A DNA stretch of 64,000 nt from Bradyrhizobium viridifuturi (lineage in GTDB: Bacteria > Pseudomonadota > Alphaproteobacteria > Rhizobiales > Xanthobacteraceae). Each line of letters begins with the position of its first letter. The stretch's first letter is position 1. The stretch covers positions 124,001-188,000 of the forward strand of contig NZ_LGTB01000009.1 in assembly GCF_001238275.1 (NCBI RefSeq), in the 5' to 3' direction. Positions 20,635 through 29,874 of the stretch are shown here, piece after piece. The notes below the pieces were generated by a model, which made no database searches, had not been told where the DNA came from, and saw only the letters and a program-made list of their open reading frames with translations. Position numbers and translations under genes: made by a program.

Positions 20635-21567
20635 ATGAACTATTTTCGCACCGCGCTCCTGCTTGCCGGCCTCACTGCGCTGTTCATGGGCGTCGGCTAT
20701 CTGATCGGCGGCGGCACCGGCGCCGTGATCGCGCTGCTCGTCGCGGCTGCGACAAACCTGTTCACCTACTGGAACTCCGATCGCATGGTGCTGTCGATGT
20801 ACGGCGCCCACCAGGTCGATGCGCGTTCGGCGCCGGACCTTTACAATCTCGTTGCCGAGCTCGCGCAGCGCGCGAGCTTGCCGATGCCGCGTGTGTTCGT
20901 GATGGACGAGGCGCAGCCCAATGCGTTCGCGACCGGCCGCAATCCGGAGAACGCGGCGGTCGCCGTCACCACAGGCCTGATGCAGCAGCTCAGCCGCGAG
21001 GAGCTCGCCGGCGTGATCGCGCACGAGCTCGCGCATATCAAGCATCACGACACGCTGACCATGACGATCACGGCGACGATCGCCGGTGCGATCTCGATGT
21101 TGGCGCAATTCGGCATGTTCTTCGGCGGCAACCGCAACAACAATGGCCCCGGCATCATCGGCTCGATCGCGATGATGATCTTGGCGCCGCTCGGCGCCAT
21201 GCTGGTGCAGATGGCGATCAGCCGCACCCGCGAATACGCCGCCGACAATTATGGTGCGCGCATCGTCGGCCAGCCGATGTGGCTGGCGTCCGCGCTCGCC
21301 AAGATCGAGAATTCGGCGCATCAGGTGCCGAACATGGAGGCCGAGCGCAATCCCGCCACCGCGCATATGTTCATCATCAATCCGCTGTCGGGCCACGGCG
21401 TCGACAATCTGTTCGCCACCCACCCCTCGACCGCCAACCGGATCGCAGCGCTCCAGCAGCTCGCCGCCGAGCTCGGCACCCAGGCCGCGCCGCGTAACAC
21501 CGGCGCGACCTATCCGCCGCGCAGCCCGTGGGGCGGATCGTCGGGCCAGCGCGGGCCGTGGGGTTAG
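20635..21567 (+). CDS. htpX: membrane zinc protease HtpX
   Basis: A 310-residue M48B protease starting [20 protein letters not shown]. Zinc ligands lie in HELAH (130-134) and the downstream Glu in RTREYAADN. Two N-terminal and two central membrane segments are visible, with [19 protein letters not shown] typical of HtpX. It degrades damaged inner-membrane proteins and is usually stress induced. The C-terminal 30 residues are Pro/Gly-rich. A second, more divergent M48 protease lies at 57090, so this genome segment has two. Confidence 0.92.
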   Translation: MNYFRTALLLAGLTALFMGVGYLIGGGTGAVIALLVAAATNLFTYWNSDRMVLSMYGAHQVDARSAPDLYNLVAELAQRASLPMPRVFVMDEAQPNAFATGRNPENAAVAVTTGLMQQLSREELAGVIAHELAHIKHHDTLTMTITATIAGAISMLAQFGMFFGGNRNNNGPGIIGSIAMMILAPLGAMLVQMAISRTREYAADNYGARIVGQPMWLASALAKIENSAHQVPNMEAERNPATAHMFIINPLSGHGVDNLFATHPSTANRIAALQQLAAELGTQAAPRNTGATYPPRSPWGGSSGQRGPWG

Positions 21568-21625
21568 AGCAACATAAGAGCAGATTGAACGGCAAGCGGG
21601 GCGAGGTGAAGGGCAGGCCGCCCCG

Positions 21626-22576
21626 CTACGCGCTCGCGGCATCCAGCCGCGCGACCTGGTCCTTGCTCAGCTCGAGCTTCGTCGCCGCGACGAGCGTGGC
21701 GACCTGCTCCGGCTTGGTGGCGCTAGCAATCGGCGCGGTGATGGAGGGCTTTGCCATCAGCCAGGCGAGCGCGATAGCGGCCGGCTCGGCGCGCTGCTCC
21801 GCGGCGACCTCGTCGAGACAGGCGAGGATGCGCATGCCGCGCGGGTTCATGTATTTGGGAATGCTGCGCGACCCGCGCGGGCTCTTGGCGAAGTCGCTCT
21901 CCGAACGATATTTGCCGGTCAGGAAGCCCGCGGCGAGGGAGAAGAACGTGATCACGCCGACGTCGTTCTCCTCGCAGACACGCTGCAGCGCACCTTCATA
22001 GCTGGAACGCTCCGCGAGGCTGTATTCGGGCTGCATGCTCTCGTAGCGGGGCAGTCCGTTCGCCTTGGAAATATCGAGCGCGCTCTTGAGCCGCTCGGCC
22101 GAAAAATTCGAGGCGCCGATTGTCCTGATCTTGCCGGCCTTGATCAATTTGTCATAGGCCGCGAGCGTCTCTTCCTGCGGCGTGGTCTCGTCGTCCTTGT
22201 GCGACTGGTAGAGATCGATGGTCTCGGTCTGCAGCCGCCGCAGCGAGTCCTCGACCGCGCGCGCGATGTAATCCGGCTTCAGCCCGACATTGCCGTTACC
22301 CATGTCCATGCCGACCTTGGTGGCGAGGATGATGCGGTCGCGGGTGCCGCGCGTCTTCATCCACTTGCCGATGATCGTCTCCGACTCGCCGCCGTGATGG
22401 CCCGGCACCCAGCGCGAATAGACGTCCGCCGTGTCCAGGAACGTCAGTCCATGATCCAGCACGGTGTCGAGCAGGCGAAACGACGACGCCTCGTCCACCG
22501 TCCAGCCGAACACGTTGCAGCCGAAGCAGAGGGGAGGGACGGTGAGACCGGAGCGGCCGAGCGGACGAAGCTTCAT
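21626..22576 (-). CDS. aldo/keto reductase
   Basis: A 316-residue NADPH-dependent oxidoreductase starting MKLRPLGRSGLTVPPLCFGC; the longer reading adds 14 residues without support. The catalytic tetrad is visible: Asp and Tyr in FLDTADVYSRW, Lys in IILATKVG, and His in IDLYQSHKDD. The phosphate-binding end reads PSITAPIASATKPEQV. It belongs to the YajO/Tas-like AKR group, which reduces aldehydes and ketones; the substrate is unknown. Confidence 0.9.
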   Translation of the reverse strand: MKLRPLGRSGLTVPPLCFGCNVFGWTVDEASSFRLLDTVLDHGLTFLDTADVYSRWVPGHHGGESETIIGKWMKTRGTRDRIILATKVGMDMGNGNVGLKPDYIARAVEDSLRRLQTETIDLYQSHKDDETTPQEETLAAYDKLIKAGKIRTIGASNFSAERLKSALDISKANGLPRYESMQPEYSLAERSSYEGALQRVCEENDVGVITFFSLAAGFLTGKYRSESDFAKSPRGSRSIPKYMNPRGMRILACLDEVAAEQRAEPAAIALAWLMAKPSITAPIASATKPEQVATLVAATKLELSKDQVARLDAASA

Positions 22577-22915
22577 GCGTGTTCTTTCGGTTGTTCTTGA
22601 TGGCAGGCGCGGGGACACTGAGACAGATTGCCTCTGTTTGCAAGACGTTGGCTTGTGCGTCAGGCACGCTGCCCCTCCGTGCCGCGTCGATCATGCGTCG
22701 TGTGCGTCGCGCAGGAATGCGATTTCATTTGCGCGACGTTTGATGTAGATTGCGCGGCGAGCTGCCACCGGTTACGCCGAATTCCGGAGAATGAGCGGCA
22801 GCGCTGATGGCCATCGGCAGGCCTTTTCTTATTCATTTCAGTACGAAATCTTCTCCTGCCCGGGCGACGCCCGGGTGAATGCTGTTTTCATTCCCAGCCA
22901 AATGGAGCGATTGCC
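22577..22915. other. divergent intergenic region, 339 bases
   Basis: It separates the aldo/keto reductase and GYD genes. Apart from promoter-like A/T-richer stretches near 22830-22910, I see no gene, repeat or clear operator in it. Confidence 0.4.
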
Positions 22916-23251
22916 ATGCATTTCTGCTTCTCGGGTGAATACACGCCGCGTTCGATCAACAACATCATGGAGAACCCGGCGACCAATCGATATGAGGCCG
23001 CGAAAAAGCTGATCGAGTCAGCCGGCGGCAAGTTGATTTCGATGTACAGCACGGCGACCGACGGCCCCGGTGTGATGGTGATCTTCGACGTACCGGATCC
23101 GAGCTTCGCACCTGCCATCAGCGGCGTAGTGGTGGCGGCCGGCGCCATGCAGAATGTGAAGCTGGTCCGGTTGTTCACGCAGGATGAGATCAGGGTGGTG
23201 CGTCAGCACGCAACCAAGCTCAAGGCAGCCTACTCGCCTCCGGGTAGCTGA
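22916..23251 (+). CDS. GYD domain protein
   Basis: A 111-residue protein starting MHFCFSGEYTPRSINNIMEN. It matches the GYD family of small ferredoxin-like alpha/beta barrels: the N-terminal strand, the pair ISMYSTATDGPGVMVIFDVP, the second helix pair in the middle, and a VKLVRLFTQDE strand at the end. Members are often dimeric and of unknown activity. It appears to be a single gene, followed by a 480-base gap. Confidence 0.8.
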   Translation: MHFCFSGEYTPRSINNIMENPATNRYEAAKKLIESAGGKLISMYSTATDGPGVMVIFDVPDPSFAPAISGVVVAAGAMQNVKLVRLFTQDEIRVVRQHATKLKAAYSPPGS

Positions 23252-23735
23252 CGGCGACAAACGACAAAACGCGGCGCAGATCGACCTGATGGCCGATGTC
23301 ACTCTCGCGCGGCGGCGCTTCGCAGCGCCCCGCGCGGAGGCGGGGGCCGTTGCGCGCCGCTGATCCGGGGCGCGTCACGGATGGGCGTTAGCCCGGGCGG
23401 ATGTCGCGCGCGCATACTGGCTCGCATTAGCCCCGGCCGGTTGTGCCGTCGCTTGACGTCCGCTCCCTCGCTGACATGCCTTTGGCGTGGCCGCGTCACC
23501 CGAGTCTGGCCTAAACCGGCGGCCCGGATACCGTCAACGGGTTGATATTCGGGTGGTGAGACCCGTCCAGAATCCATGCATCGGTATCGCTCGGTCTCTC
23601 CTGCGGACTGTGCACGCTGTTCGTCGCGCCCGACGGCTGCAAGGTGGTCGAGGGCGTCATCAGCAAGGACGGCTGGTGCAAGGCCTTTGCCGCAGTGGAT
23701 TGACTCACAACCCTCCCCTCCAGGAGAGGGTGAAG
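23252..23735. other. intergenic region with a gene remnant
   Basis: A 484-base gap. The first half is very GC-rich with local inverted repeats (for example around 23310-23345). The second half contains the HiPIP remnant at 23593-23703. A GGAGGGG-type hairpin near 23709-23731 could end the minus-strand regulator gene. Confidence 0.5.
23593..23703 (+). pseudogene. C-terminal remnant of a high-potential iron-sulfur protein
   Basis: 36 codons followed by a stop read GLSCGLCTLFVAPDGCKVVE and then GVISKDGWCKAFAAVD. All four cluster cysteines of a HiPIP-like small protein (C-x2-C, GC, GWC) are present. Eleven codons upstream the frame closes with a stop, and no signal sequence or N-terminal half can be found in any frame, so only the 3' end of the gene survives. 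Whole members have a twin-arginine leader and about 80-100 residues. Confidence 0.55.
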
Positions 23736-25178
23736 TTACAGCTCCCGCGCATTCGAGAATGCGAACGACGACACCCGCCGCGTCGTCTCATCCAGGATCA
23801 AGGTGCGCGTGATCGGCGGCTCGGCGCGCTGGCTGCAATTCTCGCGTTCGCAAAGCCGGCAGTTGACGCCGATCGGGGTGCCCTCGGCCTTTTCCAGATC
23901 CATGCCGGTCGCATAGACCAGCTTGGCCGCGTGACGGATCTCGCAGCCGAGCCCGATCGCGAAGCGCGGCTGCGGCTGCGGGTAGGGCGCAACCGGCCGG
24001 CGCACCGTCTGCGCGATCGAGAAATAGCGCGTGCCGTCGGGTAGCTCGATCACCTGGCTGAGCAGGCGATCGGGCATGTCGAAGGTCGAATGCACGTTCC
24101 AGAGCGGGCAGGTGCCGCCGAACTTGGAGAACGGGAAGGTGCCGGAGGAAAACCGCTTCGACACATTGCCGGCATTATCGACCCGCAGCAGGAAGAACGG
24201 CACGCCGCGCGCGTTCGGTCGTTGCAGCGTGGTGAGGCGGTGGCAGACCTGCTCGAAGCCGGCGTTGAAGCGCTGCGCCAGCACGTGAACGTCGTAGCTC
24301 AGGGCTTCGGCCGCGGAATGAAACGCTTGGTAGGGCATCATCGCCGCCGCGGCGAAATAATTGGCGAGCGTGATGCGATAGAGTCTGCGTGCGGTGTCGT
24401 CGAGCGGGCCGGCGCGGCTGACGATCGCGTCGATCGCAGCGCCGCATTCGACAAAGCCGATCTGCAGCGCGAGCTGGAAGCTGCGGCCAGAGCTGTCGAC
24501 CAGTTCGGAGATCAGGATCTGCCGGCGATGGCGGTCGAAACGGCGCAGCGTCTCGCGCATCACGTCGACCGGCATCACGCGGGCGACGATGGAATGTTTT
24601 TCGCGCAAGCGGGCGGCGAGAGCGGTGAACAGCCCTTCGGTCGGTACGTTGAGCTCGTCGCGCAGATTTTCGGCGGCGGTCTCGAGCTCCGGAAAATAAT
24701 TGCGGTTAGCCTCGATCAGGTCGCGCACCCGCTCGATCGGATTGGCGTCGAACTGCGAGCCCTCGCGGTCGGCCATCTGCGCCGCCACCAGCGTCTCGCC
24801 GCGGCGCGCCTCGGTGTAGGCGGCGTAGAGTCGCTGCAACGCATGGGTCACGCCGGGGCAGAGCTCGGCGAGGTCGCGCAGCTCCTGCTTCGGCAGGTCG
24901 ATCTGGCGGAACAGCGGATCGGAGAAGATCTCGTTGAGTTCCGCGAAGAAGCGGTCCTCGTCGGCGGTGGCGAGGTCGCGCAGATCGAGATCGTAGGTTT
25001 CGGCGAGACGAAGCAGGATCTGCGCCGTCACTGGCCGCTGGTTGCGCTCGATCAGGTTGATGTAGGAGGGCGAGATGCCGAGCCCTTCGGCGATCTGGGT
25101 CTGCGATAGCCCCAATTGCTGACGGATCCGCCGGAACCGCGGCCCGACGAACAGCTTCTTTCCTGACTCGCCGGGCAT
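23736..25178 (-). CDS. XRE-family regulator of short-chain acyl metabolism (ScfR/RamB type)
   Basis: A 480-residue regulator. Residues 12-65 are a Cro/C1 helix-turn-helix (IRQQLGLSQTQIAEGLGISP). The middle is an IrrE/ImmA-like domain found in short-chain fatty acyl regulators. The C-terminal part contains GGTCPLWNVHSTFDMPDRLL and a cysteine cluster CRLCERENCSQRAEPP, typical of the ScfR/RamB group that senses acyl-CoA metabolism (propionate, acetate or glyoxylate cycle). Target genes are not adjacent. The upstream region is AT-rich and probably contains its own operator. Confidence 0.82.
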   Translation of the reverse strand: MPGESGKKLFVGPRFRRIRQQLGLSQTQIAEGLGISPSYINLIERNQRPVTAQILLRLAETYDLDLRDLATADEDRFFAELNEIFSDPLFRQIDLPKQELRDLAELCPGVTHALQRLYAAYTEARRGETLVAAQMADREGSQFDANPIERVRDLIEANRNYFPELETAAENLRDELNVPTEGLFTALAARLREKHSIVARVMPVDVMRETLRRFDRHRRQILISELVDSSGRSFQLALQIGFVECGAAIDAIVSRAGPLDDTARRLYRITLANYFAAAAMMPYQAFHSAAEALSYDVHVLAQRFNAGFEQVCHRLTTLQRPNARGVPFFLLRVDNAGNVSKRFSSGTFPFSKFGGTCPLWNVHSTFDMPDRLLSQVIELPDGTRYFSIAQTVRRPVAPYPQPQPRFAIGLGCEIRHAAKLVYATGMDLEKAEGTPIGVNCRLCERENCSQRAEPPITRTLILDETTRRVSSFAFSNAREL

Positions 25179-25419
25179 GGCAGCTTTCCTGACCTATTTT
25201 GTGACAAAATTTACAAATCGACATTTATTACAAGTTCAGATGTTACATGACATCACCAATAAAAAACAAGGCATCTATACGAACTTCGCCTTTTCGCGTT
25301 TAGCTCCTGACACGCACTTCGCGATGCCCTGTCAAGAATGTCGCTCCGGCGGGCAGGTCGCGAGGATCAGGTTTCAGGCGGCCGGGCAAAGGCGGCCCGA
25401 TTTTTAGAGGAGACTGACG
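25179..25419. promoter_or_regulatory. AT-rich divergent promoter region
   Basis: Bases 25190-25300 are markedly A/T-rich compared with the rest of the window, with TGACAAAATTTACAAA and nearby ATTTATTACAAG. This is the promoter zone of the ScfR-type gene and of the DUF4170 gene on the other strand, and a likely site of autoregulation. Confidence 0.4.
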
Positions 25420-25628
25420 ATGAGCAAAGGCAGCAATTTCTGGGTGATCGGCGGCGAGTTCGGGTCGATGAACTTCCACAAGCTCGTCGAAGGCTCCGCC
25501 CAGGTCCGCGGTCCATTCAAGACCCGCAAGGAAGCGAAGAGTGCTGGAAGGAAGTCTCGGAAGAGAGCCGCCACAAGGCCGGCGTGCGCTTCTCGATCGT
25601 CGAGGAGCCGTCGCGGGTTTCGGCCTGA
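25420..25628 (+). CDS. DUF4170 family protein, frame broken at 25536
   Basis: A 69-residue protein when one base is restored. The first frame gives MSKGSNFWVIGGEFGSMNFH and reaches FKTRKEA. The second gives EECWKEVSEESRHKAGVRFS and ends EEPSRVSA. The read has GCGAAG where GCGGAAG keeps the frame. The family is a small alphaproteobacterial protein of unknown role. Shine-Dalgarno GAGGAG lies before the ATG, and a hairpin at 25670 follows. Confidence 0.75.
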
Positions 25629-25669
25629 GCGCCAGAGTTATCAGAGCTAAGAAACGTCCAAGGACGGCG

Positions 25670-25696
25670 GCCCCATCCGGTTCATCCGGGTGGGGC
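25670..25696 (+). terminator. hairpin after DUF4170 gene
   Basis: GCCCCATCCGG pairs with CCGGGTGGGGC around a five-base loop, with one G-T wobble. The following bases GACCGCTTTT give only a short T-run, so it is a moderate terminator candidate. Confidence 0.4.
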
Positions 25697-25839
25697 GACC
25701 GCTTTTGGGACACCGCATGGGGTTTTTGATCTGGGGATAAGTGGCAGCCTAAGTGCTTGGGAACCAACGTCCTTTGCGGACGTCATGGTTGCTGATAGGT
25801 TAATCGGTAAGCAAACCCGTCACCACGAGACCGCAAGGC

Positions 25840-26415
25840 ATGTCCGATCCGCAGAACACCGGCAGCGAGGCGCGCGAGATGCGGCCGACACTGCGAGAGG
25901 CGCTGCGGCGGGCGCGGATCGAGGCGGCCGATCGCACCGGCGTCGTCGTCGAACTGCGCGATGCCGAAGTGGCGCGGCTTGAGATCCTCAACGACGCGCT
26001 CGATCCGCTGTTCGCGCAGGTGCCGGAGAAGGTCGATCTGTTCGACCGCGGCATCAGCCAGGGCGAGACGCCGCGGCTCTGGATCGACGTGGTCGCGCAT
26101 GTGCTGATGGGCCGTGACAAGCGGATCTACCGTTTCGTGCAGGACACGCGGTTCGGCCGCATCGTGCTCGCCGAATCACACGACGTGGCCGTGATCGTCG
26201 ATGCCGTCACCGATTACGTCGCACGCCGCATGATCGAGCGCGAGCATGCGATGGTGGCAACGCCGCTTCCGGTTGCCGAGCCGCCGGCGCCGCCGCCCGC
26301 ACCGGTGGCGCCGCCGAAACGCCGCGGCGGGTTCGGCATGTTCGTGCTTGGCTTCATCCTGGGAGCGCTCGCGCTGTTCGGCCTCGCGATGCTGGCGAGC
26401 GTGCAAAACTTCTAG
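25840..26415 (+). CDS. conserved protein with C-terminal membrane anchor
   Basis: A 191-residue protein starting MSDPQNTGSEAREMRPTLRE. Residues 1-130 look like a folded cytoplasmic domain (QDTRFGRIVLAESHDVAVIV). A Pro/Ala-rich linker (about 147-162) leads to a single membrane helix FVLGFILGALALFGLAMLA near the C-terminus. The topology suggests a tail-anchored inner-membrane protein. I do not recognise the family. The next gene starts about 20 bases downstream, so the two may form an operon. Confidence 0.65.
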   Translation: MSDPQNTGSEAREMRPTLREALRRARIEAADRTGVVVELRDAEVARLEILNDALDPLFAQVPEKVDLFDRGISQGETPRLWIDVVAHVLMGRDKRIYRFVQDTRFGRIVLAESHDVAVIVDAVTDYVARRMIEREHAMVATPLPVAEPPAPPPAPVAPPKRRGGFGMFVLGFILGALALFGLAMLASVQNF

Positions 26416-26437
26416 TCGCCGACCAGCGGGGGGCAAT

Positions 26438-27210
26438 TTGGTCATAACACCCGCCTCGGCATTCTTCGGCGTGCTGGCGGCAGGCGCCGTGATCGGCAGC
26501 GCCGTGCTGTTCGGCAAATGGCAGACGCTGCGGCGCGCCGAATATATCCGCACCTTCAAATGGCCGGCGGGGCTATTGGCCCGGCTCGAGAAGCATCACC
26601 CCGGATTCACCCGCAAGGACAGCGCGCTGGTCTCGCGCGCCTGCGGCAGTTCTTCCTCGCCTATCTGATGAGCGGCAAGCGCTTCGTCTCGATGCCGTCG
26701 CAGGCGGCCGACGACCTCTGGCACGAATTCATTCTCTACACCCGCGAATATGATGCGTTCTGCCGCCGCGCCTTCGGCGGCTTCCTGCATCACAGGCCCG
26801 CCGTCGTGCTGGTGAAGGAGCAGCGCCGGAGCAATGAGGGGCTGCGGCGGGTCTGGTGGTACTGCTGCAAATACGAGAACATCGATCCGGTCAGGCCGAC
26901 GCGGCTGCCTTTGCTGTTTGCGCTCGACGCCAAGCTGAACATCGCGAACGGCTTCATCTATCACACCGACTGCGAGGCGCTGCGGCGCAGCGGCATTGCC
27001 GGCAGCAGTCCCTATTGCGGCGGCGATTTCGCCGACTCCTCGATCGACGGATCGTCGGCGGGTTTTGGCGATGCCGGCAGCGACGGAAGCCATGGCGGCG
27101 ACGGGGGCAGCCATGGCGGCGGTGACGGAGGTGGTGGCGACGGTGGAGGTGGCGGCGACAGCGGAGGCGGCTGCGGCGGTGGTTGTGGCGGCGGCGGAGG
27201 CGGGGATTAG
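26438..27210 (+). CDS. glycine-rich domain protein with N-terminal membrane helix, frame broken near 26641
   Basis: About 257 residues when one base is restored: TCGCGCGCCTG in the read should be TCGCGCGCGCTG. The first frame gives a membrane helix (ASAFFGVLAAGAVIGSAVLF) and ends TRKDSALVSRA. The second continues LRQFFLAYLMSGKRFVSMPS and ADDLWHEFILYTREYDAFC, which match the glycine-rich domain protein family. The tail (about 215-257) is almost only Gly, Asp, Ser and Cys. The start is TTG at 26438 or nearby, which is uncertain. Function unknown; it could be a surface or envelope protein. Confidence 0.65.
27089..27207 (+). repeat. GGC/GGT low-complexity tract
   Basis: About 120 bases of GGC-, GGT- and GAC-rich triplets coding for the Gly-rich tail of the preceding protein. 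It is a coding microsatellite and can vary in length by slippage. Confidence 0.8.
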
Positions 27211-27258
27211 AGCATGATCCGGAAAAGTGCGGAGCGGTTTTCCGAAAAGATCATGCTC
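27210..27258. repeat. 49-base dispersed palindromic element, copy 2
   Basis: The same element as at 2246: GAGCATGATCCGGAAAAGT on the left and GATCATGCTC on the right. It begins at the last base of the stop codon of the glycine-rich gene, so it forms the 3' end of that mRNA. Confidence 0.75.
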
Positions 27259-27296
27259 AAACAAGACGCCAGAGAGAGAACGATTCAACTCGCGCT

Positions 27297-28184
27297 TCAG
27301 GACAACCGCACTTGCTTGAGCTCGCGAATACCCTCGTGGTTGCCGAGGCCGCGCACGATCTGCTCGCAGCGCCAGGCGTTGCCGTCGCGCTCGATCGAGA
27401 ACAGATTGTAGGCCGCCGCCGGATAGTGCTTGCGCGCGAGCGCCGATGCCGACGGCACGCCGATTGCCGGAATCTTGCGCTCGGGGCCGTCGAACCACAT
27501 CGTCGAATGGATGTGGTCGTGGCCGTGCAGCACCAGCTCGACGCCGTGCCGCTTGAGCAGCGCCAAGAGATGATGCGAATCGGTCAGCCGCTTGGCGCGC
27601 CCGTCGGAGTGTAGCGGGTGATGCACCAGGAGGACGCGGAAGGCATCCTCCTGCGATAGCTGCGCGAGGATCGTCTCCAGCGCGTCGAGCTGGGCATGGC
27701 CGAGCCAGCCGGTCGCCATCAGCGGCGGCGTCGGCACCGCCGAGGAGACGCCGATCAGCGCCACCGGGCCGCGGCGGCGCACGAACGGAAAATGCGTCGC
27801 GGCGCCATCGGCGTCGCCGCGCAGATAGTCGCCGAAGTGGCTGACGAAGCGATGCCGGGTCGCACGCACATAGGCGTCGTGATTGCCGGGGACCACGGTG
27901 ACGTCGGCAGCGCCGCCGACGCCCTCCAGCCATTGCCGGGCCGGATTGAATTCGGCATCCAGCGCTAGGTTGACGAGGTCGCCGGTGACAGCGACATGGT
28001 CCGGTTGCTGCGCCTGCATGTCCGACACCAGCGCATCGAGCACGTCGCGGCGGTGATATTTGTGACGGTTGCGCGTCCAGTTCAGGTAGCCAAAGGCGCG
28101 CTTGCCGGCGAGATCGCGCAGCCGCGCGGCCGGCAGCGGCGGCAGATGCGGATCCGACAGATGTGCGAGGCGGAACGCCGCCAT
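27297..28184 (-). CDS. metallophosphoesterase
   Basis: A 295-residue calcineurin-type phosphoesterase starting MAAFRLAHLSDPHLPPLPAA; the longer reading adds 48 implausible residues. The five metal-binding motifs are present: DPH, GDLVN, PGNHDAYV, LLVHHPLH and HGHDHIHS. It binds two metal ions and cleaves phosphomono- or diesters. It resembles 3',5'-cAMP phosphodiesterase CpdA-like proteins, but the natural substrate is unknown. It is divergent from the Nudix gene. Confidence 0.88.
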   Translation of the reverse strand: MAAFRLAHLSDPHLPPLPAARLRDLAGKRAFGYLNWTRNRHKYHRRDVLDALVSDMQAQQPDHVAVTGDLVNLALDAEFNPARQWLEGVGGAADVTVVPGNHDAYVRATRHRFVSHFGDYLRGDADGAATHFPFVRRRGPVALIGVSSAVPTPPLMATGWLGHAQLDALETILAQLSQEDAFRVLLVHHPLHSDGRAKRLTDSHHLLALLKRHGVELVLHGHDHIHSTMWFDGPERKIPAIGVPSASALARKHYPAAAYNLFSIERDGNAWRCEQIVRGLGNHEGIRELKQVRLS

Positions 28185-28343
28185 CACGCGATTCCCTTCG
28201 GATTGTCGGTGAAAAGTGGCCGGCAGCCGGTCATGTCGTGCTATCCCGAACGTCCTGCCCTGTATTGGCAAGAGCTGTGCAGGCGCGCAAGGATCAAAGC
28301 AAGGATCAATGCACGGATCAAACAGCATGATGTCGAGGGTTCA

Positions 28344-28832
28344 GTGACGGTCCTGCTCGATTTACGCAAGCGCTACGAGCCGCAGATCAGGTGGGTGTTT
28401 CATTTCTACTGGCGGCTGGTCCGCAGCATGACGCTCGGGGTCCGCGCCGTCGTGCTCGACGCCGACAACAAGGTGTTCCTGGTCAAGCACAGCTACGTCC
28501 ATGGCTGGTATCTGCCCGGCGGAGGGGTCGAGGTTGGCGAAAGTTTTATCGAGTCGCTGCGGCGGGAGCTGGAGGAGGAAGGGCGGATCGAGCTCACCGG
28601 AGAGCCGGTGCTGCACGGCGTCTTTCACAACAGCCACGTCTCGCCGCGCGATCATGTCGCGGTCTATGTCGTCCGGAACTACCGGCAGGACCGGCTGCCG
28701 GAGCCGAATCGCGAGATCGTGGCCTGCGGCTTCTTCGATCCGACCGCACTGCCGGAGGACACCACCCCCGGCACGCGGCTGCGGATTGCGGAGGTGCTCG
28801 AGGGCCGGCCGCCGCCGGCGACATGGCGGTGA
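28344..28832 (+). CDS. Nudix hydrolase
   Basis: A 162-residue enzyme, start GTG at 28344 with GAGGG just upstream. The Nudix box is readable as GGGVEVGESFIESLRRELEE followed by EGRI (residues about 60-83), with all the metal-binding Glu present. A basic amphipathic N-terminus precedes it (LRKRYEPQIRWVFHFYWR). Such proteins hydrolyse nucleoside diphosphate derivatives; the substrate is not known. The GNAT gene starts 40 bases downstream in the same direction. Confidence 0.85.
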   Translation: MTVLLDLRKRYEPQIRWVFHFYWRLVRSMTLGVRAVVLDADNKVFLVKHSYVHGWYLPGGGVEVGESFIESLRRELEEEGRIELTGEPVLHGVFHNSHVSPRDHVAVYVVRNYRQDRLPEPNREIVACGFFDPTALPEDTTPGTRLRIAEVLEGRPPPATWR

Positions 28833-28871
28833 TGGACCGCGCCCGCGCCAGATGCTATCCCGCGCCCCACA

Positions 28872-29383
28872 ATGACCGAACTGTCCCTGACCATCCTGCC
28901 CGAGACCCCGAAAGACGCCCAGGCGATCGAGCGCCTGCATGAGCGTACCTTCGGGCCTGGCCGCTTCGTGCTCAGCGCCTACCGGCTGCGCGAGCATGTC
29001 GATCATCTGCTCGATGTCTCCTTCACCGCGCGGATCGGCACCTTGCTGGTCGGCTCGGTGCGCCAGCTGCCGATCTGCATTGGCGATACGCCGGCGCTGA
29101 TGCTCGGGCCGTTGACGGTCGAGCCGCCGTTCCGCAGCCGCGGCGTCGGCCGCGCGCTGCTCGAGCGTGCGATCAATGACGCCCGCGCCAAGGGCCATCG
29201 GCTGATCGTGCTGGTCGGTGACGAACCGTACTACGCACGGGTCGCTTCAAGCCGGTCCCGAAAGGGCGGATGACGATGCCCGGCCCGGTCGACTACAGTC
29301 GCCTGCTTGTCATGGAACTGGTCGACGGCGCGTTCGAGGGCGTGTCGGGGCCGATCCAGCCGGACTGGAGCAAGGCGATCTGA
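28872..29383 (+). CDS. GNAT family N-acetyltransferase, frame broken near 29244
   Basis: A 170-residue acetyltransferase when one base is restored. The first frame gives the GNAT core with the acetyl-CoA loop RSRGVGRALLERAI (about residues 96-109) and ends GDEPYYARV. The second continues GFKPVPKGRMTMPGPVDYSR and ends IQPDWSKAI. The read has GTCGCTTC where GTCGGCTTC would continue. It belongs to the YhbS-like group. The donor is acetyl-CoA and the acceptor is unknown. Confidence 0.8.
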
Positions 29384-29497
29384 CATCCGCGCGAGCCATT
29401 GCCGGAATGGTTGCGCCCTCCGGCAATCTGACGCACAGTTGAGGCAAGCGCCGGGACAAGACCGGCGCATGTCATATCAACAGGGAGAGTGCGCGCC

Positions 29498-29815
29498 ATG
29501 ATCAAGGTCAGTGTGATGTATCCGAACAATCCAGGCGCACGCTTTGATCACGATTATTATCGCGACAAGCACATGCCGCTGGTGAAGGCGAGGCTCGGCG
29601 ACGCCTGCAAATATTACACGGTCGACAAGGGTCTCGCCGGTGGCGCACCGGGAACGCCCGCCACCTATGTCGGGATGTGCCACATTTTCTGCGACTCGGT
29701 CGAAGCCTTTGGCGCCGCCATGGGCAAGCACGCCCCGGAGATCTTGGGCGACATTCCGAACTACACCGACCTGCAGCCGGTGATTCAGATCAGCGAAGTC
29801 GTCGTCGGGCATTGA
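29498..29815 (+). CDS. EthD family protein
   Basis: A 105-residue ferredoxin-like dimeric alpha/beta protein starting MIKVSVMYPNNPGARFDHDY. The pattern FDHDYYRDKHMPLVKARLGD and the final strand QPVIQISEV are typical of EthD domains. EthD was first seen with ether-degrading enzymes, but most members have no known activity. A perfect hairpin follows at 29838. Confidence 0.8.
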   Translation: MIKVSVMYPNNPGARFDHDYYRDKHMPLVKARLGDACKYYTVDKGLAGGAPGTPATYVGMCHIFCDSVEAFGAAMGKHAPEILGDIPNYTDLQPVIQISEVVVGH

Positions 29816-29837
29816 ACGGCGCTGGCATAAGAGCACG

Positions 29838-29865
29838 ATCCCTCTGCCGGTGACGGCAGAGGGAT
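29838..29865. terminator. bidirectional hairpin between convergent genes
   Basis: A perfect 12-base stem, ATCCCTCTGCCG with CGGCAGAGGGAT, around GTGA. It lies between the EthD gene and the end of the TonB receptor gene, so it can stop both transcripts, although no long T-run is present. Confidence 0.6.
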
Positions 29866-29874
29866 ACGCTTGTC

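Noticed and set aside
24090-25109. 339-residue plus-strand frame opposite the ScfR-type regulator
   Set aside because: Antisense shadow; the other strand has a clear helix-turn-helix and family motifs.
27089-27207. Repeated GGC/GGT blocks as a possible CRISPR or tandem regulatory array
   Set aside because: The repeats are short coding triplets in frame with the Gly-rich tail and lack spacers.
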